From Bog-756 sp963704615 (GTDB taxonomy: Bacteria; Actinomycetota; Acidimicrobiia; Acidimicrobiales; RAAP-2): a stretch of DNA of 64,000 nucleotides. The DNA is taken from the NCBI GenBank assembly GCA_963704615.1, contig OY969923.1, positions 310,001-374,000 on the forward strand, read 5' to 3'. The translations under genes and the position numbers were made by a program. Positions 16,948 to 26,238 of this stretch are shown here, one piece after another. The notes beneath the pieces were generated by a model, which did not search any database, had not been told where the DNA came from, and saw nothing but the letters and a program-made list of their open reading frames with translations. Positions within the stretch are counted from its first letter, which is position 1; each line of letters opens with the position of its first letter.

Positions 16948-19329
16948 ATGGACGGTGACCAGGACCGGGTAGGTTCGGCACCGCCAAGCCAACGCTCGGA
17001 CCCGTCCAACGACGGATCTCCGCCCGATCCGCCCGGTGGCGACGATCGCCTTCTCCACCGGGCCTTGGGTCTGAGCGACGGCGAGCGCGACGAGATCGAG
17101 GCCGTCCTCCGGCGTCCCCCCAACCACCTCGAGCTGGCCCTGTTCGCGGTGATGTGGAGCGAGCACTGCTCGTACAAGTCGTCGCGGGTCCACCTGAAGC
17201 GGCTGCCCACCACCGCGCCCCACGTGCTGGTCGGCCCCGGAGAGAACGCCGGGGTCATCGACGCCGGCGACGGTATTGCCGTGGCCATCCGCATCGAGAG
17301 CCACAACCACCCCTCGGCCATCGAGCCCTATCAGGGTGCGGCCACCGGGGTCGGGGGGATCCTCCGGGACATCTTCACCATGGGGGCGCGGCCCATCGCG
17401 GTGATGGACCCGCTGTTCTTCGGGGACCCCGACGAGGCCCGCCAGAAGTGGCTCATCGAGGGGGTGGTGGCCGGCATCTCCGGATACGGGAACTCGGTCG
17501 GGGTGCCCACGGTGGGCGGCGAGCTCACCTTTGACCCCTGCTACGCCCAGAATCCGCTGGTCAACGTGTTGTGCATGGGGGTGCTGCCCACGGATCGCCT
17601 GGTGCTGGGCCAGGCCTCGGGACCCGGCAACCTGGCCGTTCTCCTGGGCAACTCGACCGGGCGGGACGGCATCGGCGGAGTCTCGGTGCTGGCCTCGTCC
17701 GGTTTCGGGGGCGGCGGGGACGGGTCGGACGCAGCCAAGCGCCCGAGCGTGCAGGTGGGCGATCCCTACGAGGAGAAGAGGCTCATCGAGGCCTGCCTCG
17801 AGTTGCTCGACGCCAAGTTGGTGGTGGGCATCCAGGACCTGGGCGGGGCCGGCCTGGTGTGCGCCACCAGCGAGACCGCGGCCCGGGGCGGGGTGGGGAT
17901 GGACGTCGACGTGGCCGCGGTGCCCCGACGTGAACCGGGGATGGCCCCCTTCGAGGTGATGACCTCCGAGAGCCAGGAGCGCATGCTGGCCATCGTCACC
18001 CCGACCGACCTCCCCCGCCTCGAACAGGTGTGTCGCCGCTGGGAGGTGCAGACGGCGGTGGTGGGCAAGGTCACCGAGGCGACCCCGGGAGAGCCGGGCC
18101 GGCTCCGGATCCTCGACGGCTTCGACGGCGAGGTGCTCGGCGACGTGCCCGCCGCCGCCCTCAGTGAGGACGCGCCTCTCTATCACCGGCCGATGGCCGC
18201 GCCCGCCGGCCGGGAGCCCCGAGCCGGCGACGACCCCGGCGCCCTGCCCGCCCCCACCGACTGCGGCGAGGACGTCTGTGCCCTGCTGTCGGACCCCTCG
18301 TGGGTCTACCGCCAGTACGACCACCAGCTGTTCCTCAACACGGTGGACGGCCCGGGCGGCGACGCCGCCGTCCTCCGCCTGGCCGCCCCCGGTCTGCCGC
18401 CCTCGGAGCGGGGTCTCGCCCTCACCACCGACTCCAATCCCGCCTGGTGCGCCATCGACCCTCGGGCCGGCACGGCGGCCACCGTGGCCGAGGGCGCGCT
18501 CAACCTGGCCTGCGTCGGGGCCCGGCCCATGGCCGTGGTCAACTGCCTCAACTTCGGCAATCCCGAGCACCCCGAGGTCATGTGGCAGTTGTCCGAGGCT
18601 GTCGACGGGATGAGCGAGGCCTGCCTCGCCCTGGGCCTGCCGGTCATCGGTGGGAACGTGAGCCTCTACAACGAGAGCATGGGCACCGACATCGACCCGA
18701 CCCCCGTGGTCGGGGTGCTCGGTCTCATCGACCGGCTGACCGCCCGCCCTCCGGGGGTGACCCTGGTCCCGGAGGCCTCGCTGGTGCTGCTCGACGCCAG
18801 CGTGGGTGCCACCGGCGGCCGGCGGAAACCCCCGTCCTTGGGTGGGTCGCGCTGGGCCGTCGAGCGCCGGGCCCACCGCCACGGCTCCCTGCCCGAGCTC
18901 GACCTGGGCGGGCACGCCCGCCTGGTGGCGTTCGTCGCCGAGCTGGTGGGTGCGAGGGTGGCCGGCGGCGACGAGGTGGAGGGCGTCCCCCTGGTGGCGG
19001 GCATCCACGACGTGTCGGGCGGGGGGCTGGGCGTGGCCCTGGCCGAGATGGTGGTGCGGTCGGGCATCGGGTTGTCGGTGGCCGGCATCGCCGACCACCA
19101 CGAGCTGTTCACCGAGGCCCCGTCCCGGGTGGTGGTGTGCACCGCCCGCCACACCGAGCTGGTGTCGCGGGCGGCCGGGGCCGGGGTCGGGTTCCGGGTG
19201 CTCGGTTCCACCGGTGGCGACCGGATGGTGGTGGACGGGTTGGTCGATCTGGGGGTGGCCGAGGCCACTGCGGCCTGGCGCGGTCGGCTTCCCACCCTGC
19301 TCGACGAACTGGCTCCGTCGGCCCCCTGA
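16948..19329 (+). CDS. purL: FGAM synthase large subunit PurL
   Basis: Catalytic ATP-dependent subunit of FGAM synthase, short PurSQL-type form (793 residues). Landmarks are the early MWSEHCSYKSSRVHLKRLP, the ATP-binding IRIESHNHPSAIEPYQGAAT, GGIGRD-like elements, VPTVGGELTFD and a second AIRS-like half with VIGGNVSLYNESMG. The ATG at 16948 is chosen because the -10-like TACTCT lies 7 nt upstream; an in-frame start 21 codons earlier is possible. The first 35 residues are Pro/Ser-rich and outside the fold. Works with purS and purQ upstream. Confidence 0.96.
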   Translation: MDGDQDRVGSAPPSQRSDPSNDGSPPDPPGGDDRLLHRALGLSDGERDEIEAVLRRPPNHLELALFAVMWSEHCSYKSSRVHLKRLPTTAPHVLVGPGENAGVIDAGDGIAVAIRIESHNHPSAIEPYQGAATGVGGILRDIFTMGARPIAVMDPLFFGDPDEARQKWLIEGVVAGISGYGNSVGVPTVGGELTFDPCYAQNPLVNVLCMGVLPTDRLVLGQASGPGNLAVLLGNSTGRDGIGGVSVLASSGFGGGGDGSDAAKRPSVQVGDPYEEKRLIEACLELLDAKLVVGIQDLGGAGLVCATSETAARGGVGMDVDVAAVPRREPGMAPFEVMTSESQERMLAIVTPTDLPRLEQVCRRWEVQTAVVGKVTEATPGEPGRLRILDGFDGEVLGDVPAAALSEDAPLYHRPMAAPAGREPRAGDDPGALPAPTDCGEDVCALLSDPSWVYRQYDHQLFLNTVDGPGGDAAVLRLAAPGLPPSERGLALTTDSNPAWCAIDPRAGTAATVAEGALNLACVGARPMAVVNCLNFGNPEHPEVMWQLSEAVDGMSEACLALGLPVIGGNVSLYNESMGTDIDPTPVVGVLGLIDRLTARPPGVTLVPEASLVLLDASVGATGGRRKPPSLGGSRWAVERRAHRHGSLPELDLGGHARLVAFVAELVGARVAGGDEVEGVPLVAGIHDVSGGGLGVALAEMVVRSGIGLSVAGIADHHELFTEAPSRVVVCTARHTELVSRAAGAGVGFRVLGSTGGDRMVVDGLVDLGVAEATAAWRGRLPTLLDELAPSAP

Positions 19330-19393
19330 TCCCGATCCGGTGGGCCCGACCGGCGCCGACCCGGGTCCCGCTCAGAGCCCGCTCAGAGCCCGC

Positions 19394-20242
19394 TCAGGCG
19401 GCCGGGCGGCGGGACTCCAGTTTGTCGAGCACCTTGTCGGACACCTTGAGGTCACCCTGCCCGGTCCCGACCCGGAGGTCGGGCTTGAGCGCGCCGTGAT
19501 GGTCGGAGCCCCCGGTGGCCACCAGGTCGAAACGGCGGGCCAGGTTGGCCAGCGCCTGGCGCTGCCTTCGGGAGTACCGGCCGTAGTCGGCCTCGACGCC
19601 AACGAAACCGGCGGCGGCCAGCCCGCCCACCACCCGGGCCAGGCCATCGTCGTCGAGACCCAGGCTGTAGGGATGGGCGAGCACCGCCACCCCTCCCGAG
19701 GCCTCGGCCAGTGCGGCCACCTCGGCACCGGACAACCGGGCCTTGGGCACGAAGCCGGGCCGGTCGTTGCCCAGGGTGCGCGCGAAGGCATCGTCGATCG
19801 ACTCTGCCGCCCCCACCGCCACCATGGCCGCGGCGAAGTGGGGGCGGCCGACACCGGCCTCGCCCCCGGCGGCGGCCACCACCATCGGGTAGGTGATGGG
19901 AACGCCGAGGGCGATGAGGCGGTCGGCCAGGGCCAGGTTGCGCCGCCGCCGGTCCTCCCGGAGCCGGACCAGTTCGGCGCCGAGCGGGCTGTCGTCGTCG
20001 TCCACGAAGTACACCAGCACGTGCATGCCCCCGGTGCCCACCGGTTGGCAGGAGACTTCGCACCCGGGGACCAAGGTGATCCCGAGCTGGTCGGCCCGGT
20101 TGCGGGCCGGACCGATGCCGGCCAGCGAATCGTGATCGGTCAGCGCCACCGCGCTGCACCCGGCCTCGGCCGCCAACTCCGGGATCCGCTCGGGGGGATC
20201 GCTGCCGTCCGAAACGGCGGAGTGGGTGTGAAGATCGATCAT
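19394..20242 (-). CDS. PHP-domain phosphoesterase
   Basis: Metal-dependent PHP-family protein of 282 residues. The trinuclear-metal motifs are visible in order: HTHS (H5, H7), DGSD, LTDHDSL (D36, H37), PGCEVSC, VLAHPYS and GSDHHG. This size and order match the stand-alone RNase AM / 3',5'-nucleoside bisphosphate phosphatase group (YciV/TrpH-like), so it probably removes phosphate from pAp-type or short RNA substrates; the exact substrate is not shown by sequence. It lies between purL and purF on the opposite strand. The ATG at 20242 is fixed by the N-terminal HxH motif. Confidence 0.88.
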   Translation of the reverse strand: MIDLHTHSAVSDGSDPPERIPELAAEAGCSAVALTDHDSLAGIGPARNRADQLGITLVPGCEVSCQPVGTGGMHVLVYFVDDDDSPLGAELVRLREDRRRRNLALADRLIALGVPITYPMVVAAAGGEAGVGRPHFAAAMVAVGAAESIDDAFARTLGNDRPGFVPKARLSGAEVAALAEASGGVAVLAHPYSLGLDDDGLARVVGGLAAAGFVGVEADYGRYSRRQRQALANLARRFDLVATGGSDHHGALKPDLRVGTGQGDLKVSDKVLDKLESRRPAA

Positions 20243-20353
20243 CCCTGGCCAGGCTACCGGGAGGCCCGTCGACGCCTGGGCCGCCCGACTCTGGGCAACC
20301 GGCGGGTCGGAGGGGTGCTCCACTAGGATGGAGTGGCACGGTGAGGTCGTTGT

Positions 20354-21880
20354 GTGGCTAAATCGTGGCGAAACGATCCGACGACCCCCGGTGTGTGCGG
20401 TGACCAACCGATGATGGAGGCCAAGGAAGCCTGCGGCGTCTTCGGGGTCTACGCCCCGGGGCGGTCCGTCGCACACCTGACCTTCGACGGTCTCTACGCC
20501 CTGCAACACCGTGGCCAGGAGTCGGCCGGCATGGCCGTCAGCGACGGCGACGCCATCACCGTCATGAAGGACATGGGACTGGTCACCACCGTCTTCGACG
20601 AGCGCAAACTCTCCGGGCTCCGCGGCCACCTGGCCATCGGCCACACCCGCTACTCGACGGCGGGGTCCAGCGATTGGATGAACGCCCAGCCCGCCTTCCG
20701 GGGCGTCGGCCACGCCGGGTTCGGCCTGGCCCACAACGGGAATCTCACCAACACCGCGTCGCTCAGCCAACACGCGGGCATGTTGCCGGGCATGGCCTCG
20801 TCGGACAGCGACCTGGTGGCCGAGCTCCTGGCCCGACAGTTCCCGCCCGAGCTCCCCGGCAGCGACCCGTCCGATCGCAGGGACGAGTTGGAGAACGCCC
20901 TGATGTCGGTGCTGCCTTCGATCGAGGGTGCCTTCTCCTTCGTCTTGTTGGACGCCGACCGGCTCATCGGGGTCCGTGATCCCAACGGCTTCCGCCCCCT
21001 GTGCCTCGGACGCCTCGAAGCCAACGGTGAATGCGGGACGGGCTGGGTGCTGGCCTCCGAGTCGCCTGCCCTCGACGTCATCGGGGCCACGTTCATCCGC
21101 GAGCTGGAGCCGGGCGAGATGGTCGTGATCGACGGCAAGGAGGTGCGCTCGGAGCGCCCCTTCCCCGTCGAGCGCCTCGACCCCAAGCTCTGCATCTTCG
21201 AGTTCGTCTACTTCGCCCGCCCCGACACCACCCTCTACGGGAACGAGGTGCACGGCGCTCGCCGGCGCATGGGTCAGCTGCTGGCCGACCAGGCCCCGGT
21301 CTCCGCCGACCTGGTCATGGGGGTGCCCGATTCGGGGGTGCCCGCGGCCGAAGGTTACGCCGTCGCCTCCGGAATTCCCTACGGTCAGGGTCTGGTCAAG
21401 AACCGCTACATCGGGCGCACTTTCATCGCCCCCACTCAGGCCGAGCGGACCGACGGGGTGCGGCGCAAGCTCAACCCCCTGCGCGAGAACATCACCGGCA
21501 AGCGGGTCATCGTGGTGGACGACTCCATCGTCCGGGGGACCACTACCCGGGCCATGGTCAAGATGCTGCGGGAGGCCGGAGCCACCGAGGTCCACTTGCG
21601 CATCTCCTCGCCGCCCTTCCGGTGGCCCTGCTTCTACGGGATCGACACCCCGGACCAGACCGAGCTCCTGGCGGCCATCAAGACCAACGAGGAGATCGTC
21701 GAGTTCCTGGGCGTCGACTCACTCGAGTACCTGACCCTCGAGCACCTGGTCAGCGCGGTCGACGCCCCCGGGGCCGGGTTCTGTGACGCCTGTTTGACCG
21801 GCAACTACCCGGTGAAGGTTCCCGTCGAATTCACCGAGCGGACCGCCCTCAGCGGGGCGGCCAGCGGGACCCAGGCGTGA
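20354..21880 (+). CDS. purF: Amidophosphoribosyltransferase
   Basis: Committed step of purine synthesis (PRPP + glutamine to phosphoribosylamine). The N-terminal nucleophile hydrolase domain begins at Cys27 in KEACGVFGVYAP, normally exposed by propeptide removal. ALQHRGQESAGMAV follows, and the C-terminal PRTase domain has VIVVDDSIVRGTTTRAMVKML and cysteines in FCDACLTGNYP that could form the Fe-S ligand set of the Bacillus-type enzyme. The start is uncertain: GTG 20354 gives a 26-residue propeptide, ATG 20411 a 7-residue one; neither has a clear ribosome site. TAGGAT at 20324-20329 is a possible -10. Its stop overlaps purM. Confidence 0.95.
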   Translation: MAKSWRNDPTTPGVCGDQPMMEAKEACGVFGVYAPGRSVAHLTFDGLYALQHRGQESAGMAVSDGDAITVMKDMGLVTTVFDERKLSGLRGHLAIGHTRYSTAGSSDWMNAQPAFRGVGHAGFGLAHNGNLTNTASLSQHAGMLPGMASSDSDLVAELLARQFPPELPGSDPSDRRDELENALMSVLPSIEGAFSFVLLDADRLIGVRDPNGFRPLCLGRLEANGECGTGWVLASESPALDVIGATFIRELEPGEMVVIDGKEVRSERPFPVERLDPKLCIFEFVYFARPDTTLYGNEVHGARRRMGQLLADQAPVSADLVMGVPDSGVPAAEGYAVASGIPYGQGLVKNRYIGRTFIAPTQAERTDGVRRKLNPLRENITGKRVIVVDDSIVRGTTTRAMVKMLREAGATEVHLRISSPPFRWPCFYGIDTPDQTELLAAIKTNEEIVEFLGVDSLEYLTLEHLVSAVDAPGAGFCDACLTGNYPVKVPVEFTERTALSGAASGTQA

Positions 21881-23052
21881 CCGGGGACAGTCCCGACCCG
21901 CAACCGACCTTCTCCGACACCACCTCCCCTCCGAACCATTCCGGATCAGGCGCGGCCACCTACGCCGGAGCGGGCGTCGACATCGATGCCGCCGATCGTG
22001 CCGTCGAGCTGATCACCCCTCTGGTGGCGTCCACCCTCCGGCCCGAGGTCATCGGCGGGCTGGGCGGCTTCGGCGGCCTGTTTGCCCTCGACCCGGCCGG
22101 CTACCGGCAGCCGGTCCTGGTGGCCGGCACCGACGGGGTGGGCACCAAGGCGGTGGTGGCCCAGGCCACCGGCCGCTTCGCCACCCTGGGCCTCGATCTG
22201 GTGGCCATGTGCGTCGACGACCTGGTGTGCCAGGGGGCCGAGCCGCTGTTCCTGTTGGACTACATCTCGACCGGGGCGCTCCAGCCCGCCCCGATGGCCG
22301 AGTTGGTGGCCGGCGTGGCCGAGGGGTGCCGGCGGGTGGGCGCCACCCTGCTGGGCGGCGAGATGGCCGAGCACCCCGGGGTGATGAAGCCCGGGGAGTT
22401 CGACCTGGTCGGATTCGCGGTCGGCGTCGTCGAGCGCGACCGGGTGCTCGGAGCCGACAGGGTGGGGGCCGGCGACGTCCTGGTCGGTCTGCCCTCCGAT
22501 GGCCTGCGCTGCAACGGCTACACCCTGGCCCGCCACGTCTTGTTGGAGAGGACCGGTCTCGCTCTGGACGGTCCCGCCTTCCCGGGGGTTCCGGCATCGC
22601 CTTCGCTGGCCGATGAGCTCATGCGGCCGTCGCTCATCTACACCCCGGCGGTGCGCGCCGCCATCGCCGCCACCGAGAGCGTCGGGGCCGAGGGGGTCCA
22701 CGCCGTGGCCCACATCACCGGCGGCGGGTTCGAGGGGAATCTTCCCCGCATCCTGCCCGAGGGCCGACGCGCCGTCCTGGACCGCGGGGCGTGGCAGGTC
22801 CCACCCATCTTCGGTGAGATCCGTCGTCTGGGCCGTGTCTCCGACGAGGAGATGGCCCGGGTGTTCAACCTCGGGCTGGGCATGATCATGAGCGTCGATC
22901 CCGACCGTGTGGCGGTCGCCCTCGATGCCTTGGCCGACTCCGGGGTGGCGGCCCGGGTGGTGGGCCGGGTCGAGCCCGGTCGTCGCGGCGTGGCGTTCAC
23001 CGGTCCGGCGTGGTGGTCGGATGCCGATCGGACCGGGGTGCCGTCCCCGTGA
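21877..23052 (+). CDS. purM: FGAM cyclo-ligase (AIR synthetase)
   Basis: ATP-dependent ring closure of FGAM to AIR. 391 residues, about 40 more than usual, because the first 30 residues (Ser/Pro/Thr-rich) precede the conserved TYAGAGVDIDAADRAVE. Family motifs are LVAGTDGVGTKAVVAQA, DLVAMCVDDLVCQGAEPLF and HITGGGFEGNLPRILP. The GTG start overlaps the purF stop by 4 nt (GTGA), which supports the long form; a later start is possible. It overlaps the next gene by 4 nt as well. Confidence 0.95.
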   Translation: MTGDSPDPQPTFSDTTSPPNHSGSGAATYAGAGVDIDAADRAVELITPLVASTLRPEVIGGLGGFGGLFALDPAGYRQPVLVAGTDGVGTKAVVAQATGRFATLGLDLVAMCVDDLVCQGAEPLFLLDYISTGALQPAPMAELVAGVAEGCRRVGATLLGGEMAEHPGVMKPGEFDLVGFAVGVVERDRVLGADRVGAGDVLVGLPSDGLRCNGYTLARHVLLERTGLALDGPAFPGVPASPSLADELMRPSLIYTPAVRAAIAATESVGAEGVHAVAHITGGGFEGNLPRILPEGRRAVLDRGAWQVPPIFGEIRRLGRVSDEEMARVFNLGLGMIMSVDPDRVAVALDALADSGVAARVVGRVEPGRRGVAFTGPAWWSDADRTGVPSP

Positions 23053-23618
23053 GTGGCCCGCTCCCGCCGTCCGAGTTCGAGGCCCTGCGCGACCACCTGC
23101 TGCAGTACTCGGTCAAGCGCGGTGACTTCGTCCTCAAATCGGGCAAGCGCAGCAACTGGTTCATCGACTCGAAGCAGACGATCTGCCGTCCCGAGGCCAT
23201 GGTGCTGGTGGCCCAGGGTGTTCTCTCGGTGATCCCCGATGACGTCAACGCCATCGGTGGTCTGACCATGGGGGCAGACCCGGTGGCCTTCATCACCGCC
23301 GGGGTGGGCGCCACCCAGGGCCGCCTGCTCAAGGCCTTCAGTGTGCGCAAGGAGGCCAAGGACCACGGGGGTGGAGGCCGGCTGGCCGGAGCCCTCGAAC
23401 CGGGCGACCGGGTGGTGGTGACCGAGGACACGGTGACCCGAGGATCCTCGTTGCTCGAGGCCGCCCGTGTGGTGCGGGAGGCGGGCGCCGTGCCCACGTT
23501 GTTGGTGGCCATCGTGGATCGGGGCGGGACCGTCGAGGCGATGGCGGCCGACGAGGGCCTCCCCTTCCGGGCCCTGGTCACTGCGCCCGACCTCGGGTTC
23601 GACTACGAGGGCGGTTGA
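23049..23618 (+). CDS. pyrE: Orotate phosphoribosyltransferase
   Basis: PRPP-dependent enzyme making OMP in pyrimidine synthesis (189 residues). Recognised by LLQYSVKRGDFVLKSGKRSN then WFIDSKQTICRP, the lysine-rich loop FSVRKEAKDHGGGGRLAGAL and the PRPP signature VVVTEDTVTRGSSLLEAARV. The acidic pair of the usual VEDVxTTG motif is here TEDTVTRG. The GTG start at 23049 overlaps purM by 4 nt. Its place at the end of a purine run implies joint nucleotide control. Confidence 0.92.
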   Translation: MSGPLPPSEFEALRDHLLQYSVKRGDFVLKSGKRSNWFIDSKQTICRPEAMVLVAQGVLSVIPDDVNAIGGLTMGADPVAFITAGVGATQGRLLKAFSVRKEAKDHGGGGRLAGALEPGDRVVVTEDTVTRGSSLLEAARVVREAGAVPTLLVAIVDRGGTVEAMAADEGLPFRALVTAPDLGFDYEGG

Positions 23619-23631
23619 CCCGGAGGCGGGA

Positions 23632-23976
23632 TCAGGACGGGCGGGTCAAGACGATGGCCTGTTCGGGACAGGCCACCACGCACAGGCCACAGGCCCGGCA
23701 GTCGTCGACGTTGGGGGTGTAGGCGGTCATCATCCGGTGGCCGCGCACCTTGAGGCGGGCCACCCGACCCAGCTCGCGGTAGTCGCCGTCGTCGATGCGC
23801 CGGACCTCGAACACGTCGTTGGGACAAACGTCGACGCACTCGCGTTTCCCCTCGCAGCGGGAGTGGTCGATGACCGGACGGTACGTGCCCGCCGGTGCCG
23901 CGCACCGCTCACCGGTACGATCCGGGTGAGCGGCGGCGCGTCGCCTTTTGGCCAGGGCGTCCTCGTTCGAGCTCAC
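23632..23976 (-). CDS. Ferredoxin-like two-cluster protein
   Basis: 114-residue electron carrier with two Fe-S motifs. The second is a complete CRACGLCVVACP [4Fe-4S] motif; the first, CEGKRECVDVCP, has only three cysteines and a C-x5-C spacing, so this end may hold a [3Fe-4S] or a [4Fe-4S] with a non-Cys ligand. A 30-residue basic N-terminus and an insertion between clusters make it longer than minimal ferredoxins. Its ATG overlaps the padR stop by 4 nt, so it is made with that regulator. Redox partner unknown. Confidence 0.85.
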   Translation of the reverse strand: MSSNEDALAKRRRAAAHPDRTGERCAAPAGTYRPVIDHSRCEGKRECVDVCPNDVFEVRRIDDGDYRELGRVARLKVRGHRMMTAYTPNVDDCRACGLCVVACPEQAIVLTRPS

Positions 23977-24713
23977 CGGTCGGCGGCCGGCGCGGCCTCC
24001 TCGGAGACCGTGGTGGCGGCACCTCCGTTGGCCCCGTCACCTCCGTTGGCTCCCTCGGCCAACACCAGGTAGATCCGTCGCCGGGTCTCGCTGAGGATGT
24101 CGGCGACCGCTTTGACCTGGCTGTCGGTGCCGGCCCGGCCGACCTGGAGGATGGCCGCCCCGACCTCGAACATGAGTCCCTTGAGGTCGACCAGCGAGCG
24201 GTTGGCCCCGCGGACGGCATCCTCCCACGGTGCCGGTCCGTCGGCGGCCTCGGCCACCGTCCGGCCCTCATCGGTCAGGCTGTACACCCGGCGGCCTTCA
24301 GTGGCGTCGGCGGTGACCAGCCCCTGGTCCTCGAGGGCCTGGAGGGTGGGATAGACCGAGCCGGGGCTGGGATTCCAGACGCCCCCGCTGCGGTCGGTGA
24401 GCTCGGTGATGATCTGGTAGCCGTGCATGGGCTCCTCGACCAGGAGGGCGAGGATCGCCGCCCTGACGTCGCCCCGGCCGACCCTCGGCCCGCGGCCGAA
24501 CATCGGGCCGCCGAACCCGGGTCCGAAACCGCCGTGGCGGCCGAAACCGCCTTCGAAGTCGTCACGCCGACCCCGACCCCGGCCGCGGCCTCCGCCGCGT
24601 CCCCGACTGGTGCCGCTGAAGCGATCAGGGTTACGTGCGCCGCGGCCCGGTGATTCGGGTCCGGACCTCTGGCCGCGCTCGTCGATGTGATGGAAATGCT
24701 TGTGTCCGTGCAT
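23973..24713 (-). CDS. PadR-family transcriptional regulator with RG-rich N-terminus
   Basis: 246-residue PadR-type repressor. The winged-helix region (about residues 80-150) reads VRAAILALLVEEPMHGYQII, with GSVYPTLQALEDQGLV and the wing GRRVYSLTDEGR; a C-terminal helical dimerisation domain follows. The first 75 residues are unusual: a His-rich start (MHGHKHFHH) and an Arg/Gly repeat (GRGGGRGRGRGRR), which could bind metal or nucleic acid. AAAAGGAG precedes the ATG, after a leader of about 150 nt. It is co-transcribed with the ferredoxin and probably autoregulated through the palindrome at 24870-24881. Confidence 0.88.
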   Translation of the reverse strand: MHGHKHFHHIDERGQRSGPESPGRGARNPDRFSGTSRGRGGGRGRGRGRRDDFEGGFGRHGGFGPGFGGPMFGRGPRVGRGDVRAAILALLVEEPMHGYQIITELTDRSGGVWNPSPGSVYPTLQALEDQGLVTADATEGRRVYSLTDEGRTVAEAADGPAPWEDAVRGANRSLVDLKGLMFEVGAAILQVGRAGTDSQVKAVADILSETRRRIYLVLAEGANGGDGANGGAATTVSEEAAPAADR

Positions 24714-24869
24714 CAGGTGATTCTCCTTTTAATGAGTTCGTCTGAGCTCCTCCGAGCTCGTGGGATGAAGTGGATGACCCGTGGGAGGCGATGGTGAGCG
24801 GGGCTCGGCGACCTCTGGCTCGGTCCCGAGGCACTCTTACATCCCTATCACGAGTGTTCACGTGCGTTA

Positions 24870-24898
24870 ACGATATATCGTAATATGCCAAGTGTCAA
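24870..24898 (-). promoter_or_regulatory. padR promoter with palindromic operator
   Basis: On the minus strand a perfect -35 TTGACA (24898-24893) is followed after 17 nt by TATCGT (24875-24870). The 12-bp perfect palindrome ACGATATATCGT (24870-24881) covers the -10, fitting an AT-rich PadR-type operator and autorepression. The leader from about 24860 to 24714 and the stretch 24899-25011 show no gene. Confidence 0.65.
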
Positions 24899-25011
24899 GA
24901 CCCGATCACGGACACCCGTTTCCTCAAGTCAGACCGGCTGGAGCCCCCGGGCCCGGCGGGGCGCCCGGCCCTGCGGTGGGCCCGGGGTCGGCGCCGGGCC
25001 GGCACGTCGAT

Positions 25012-25881
25012 TCATGACGGTGCGATGGCCCGGGCCACCCCGAGCAGATCCGGCCATTGGTGGGACTCCTGCACGCAGCGGGCGAACAGCCAGAGCAGCA
25101 CCCGGTCGGCGTCGAGCTCGGCCAACTCGGCCATCCGGCCCACCACGGCGCGGGGATCGGCGTGCAGCCGGTCCCGGCAGTTGAGCAGGTGCTGGATCAC
25201 GTCGTAGGCGGGATCGCCCACGTAGGGCTTCGGGTCGATGGCCAGCCACGGTTCCCGTGTGGCGGCGAGCACGTTCCCGGCGTGCAGGTCGGTGCACAGC
25301 ACCACGTCGACCGGGGAGCTCGCCGGCAGGCCTCGCAGGAGGGCGATGCCCTCGGCTACCAACCCGGCATCGACCCCTCCGGGGTCGGGCGCAGTCTTTC
25401 CTTCGAACTCGTCGGCCCAGGCCTCGCACATCGACTGCAGGGGTCGGAAGACATGTCCGAGCGGCGGTGTCACCCATAACCGACCGAGGAGCTCGGCGAT
25501 GACGGGATCCTGGTCGCGTTCGGGGAGGTCGGACAGGCCGGTTCCGGGCCGGCAGCGCTCGAGGAGCAGGGCCGTGGCCTGGGGAAGCCGCTCGGCGGCC
25601 AGCAACCGCACCGCGCCGTTGCCGTCCCACAGGGCCAGGGCGTCCGGCTCGTGCTCGGCCTCGACGTGGGGCCACACCACCTTGACCACCACCTCGATCC
25701 CCTGGCCGGTTGTCGCCGGAGCCACCCAGGCGGTGCGCCCGTGGTGCGGGAAGGGCTCGCCCACCCGGACGGCCCAACGCTCCTCGAGGTCCCCCACCAC
25801 TGCGGGCACGGCCGCCGCCCACGTCCCCCGGCTGTCTCCGCCCACCGTCCCGGTCACCGGTTTCGGCCGCGCCCTCTCCAT
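25012..25881 (-). CDS. Aminoglycoside/hydroxyurea phosphotransferase-like kinase
   Basis: Small-molecule kinase of 289 residues, related to streptomycin 6-phosphotransferases APH(6) and their hydroxyurea-kinase relatives. The ATP-binding lobe has VEVVVKV-like and EHEPDALALWDGNGAVRLL segments. The catalytic loop is VVLCTDLHAGNVLAA (Asp in DLHAGN), and the metal-binding Asp is in WLAIDPKPYVGDPAYD. Clinical-type resistance cannot be assumed; many such enzymes in environmental actinobacteria have unknown substrates. No operon partner is evident. Confidence 0.85.
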   Translation of the reverse strand: MERARPKPVTGTVGGDSRGTWAAAVPAVVGDLEERWAVRVGEPFPHHGRTAWVAPATTGQGIEVVVKVVWPHVEAEHEPDALALWDGNGAVRLLAAERLPQATALLLERCRPGTGLSDLPERDQDPVIAELLGRLWVTPPLGHVFRPLQSMCEAWADEFEGKTAPDPGGVDAGLVAEGIALLRGLPASSPVDVVLCTDLHAGNVLAATREPWLAIDPKPYVGDPAYDVIQHLLNCRDRLHADPRAVVGRMAELAELDADRVLLWLFARCVQESHQWPDLLGVARAIAPS

Positions 25882-25986
25882 CCGGTCATTGTCCCCCGGT
25901 ACCGGGGCGGCCGATCGGCGAGCGCACCGGCGGTGCTCGCACCGGCGCGGCCGGAAAGGACGGTGTCGACGAGGCGCGGCCGGCAG

Positions 25987-26238
25987 TTACGGACGAACGA
26001 CATCGTCGGTGTAGGGCACGGGATGATTCCCGCCCAACTCGACGAAGCGCTCGTTGAGGGCGTGGGCGATGACGTCGTGGTCGTGGCCGCTCGGCTTGAG
26101 CGCCCCATAGAGGAAGGCCTCGAGCTGCAGTGCCGTGCTCATGCCACCCAGCTCGAAGTAGCGCAACCACAGCTCGCCCCGGGTCAGCTCGGCATCCCGA
26201 CGGAAACGGTCGAGGGTGTCGGGGCGGGGCTTAGACAT
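25987..26238 (-). CDS. Small unknown protein coupled to GAF-ANTAR gene
   Basis: 83-residue protein of unrecognised family. It is mostly helical in character, with DRFRRDAELTRGELWLRYFE, LGGMSTALQLEAFLYGALKP and HDVIAHALNERFVELG. It has no signal or membrane segment. The ATG at 26238 overlaps the last codons of the upstream GAF-ANTAR gene by 8 nt, so it is surely translated with it and may act with that sensor. A longer in-frame extension lies antisense within the upstream gene in another frame and is not used. Confidence 0.7.
   Translation of the reverse strand: MSKPRPDTLDRFRRDAELTRGELWLRYFELGGMSTALQLEAFLYGALKPSGHDHDVIAHALNERFVELGGNHPVPYTDDVVRP

Noticed and set aside
16801..19152. 783-codon open frame antisense to purL
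   Set aside because: Mirrors purL codon bias and has no domain signals.
20243..20410. Purine riboswitch or PurR-type box before purF
   Set aside because: No conserved aptamer core or repeated operator could be found; only a possible -10 (TAGGAT) was seen.
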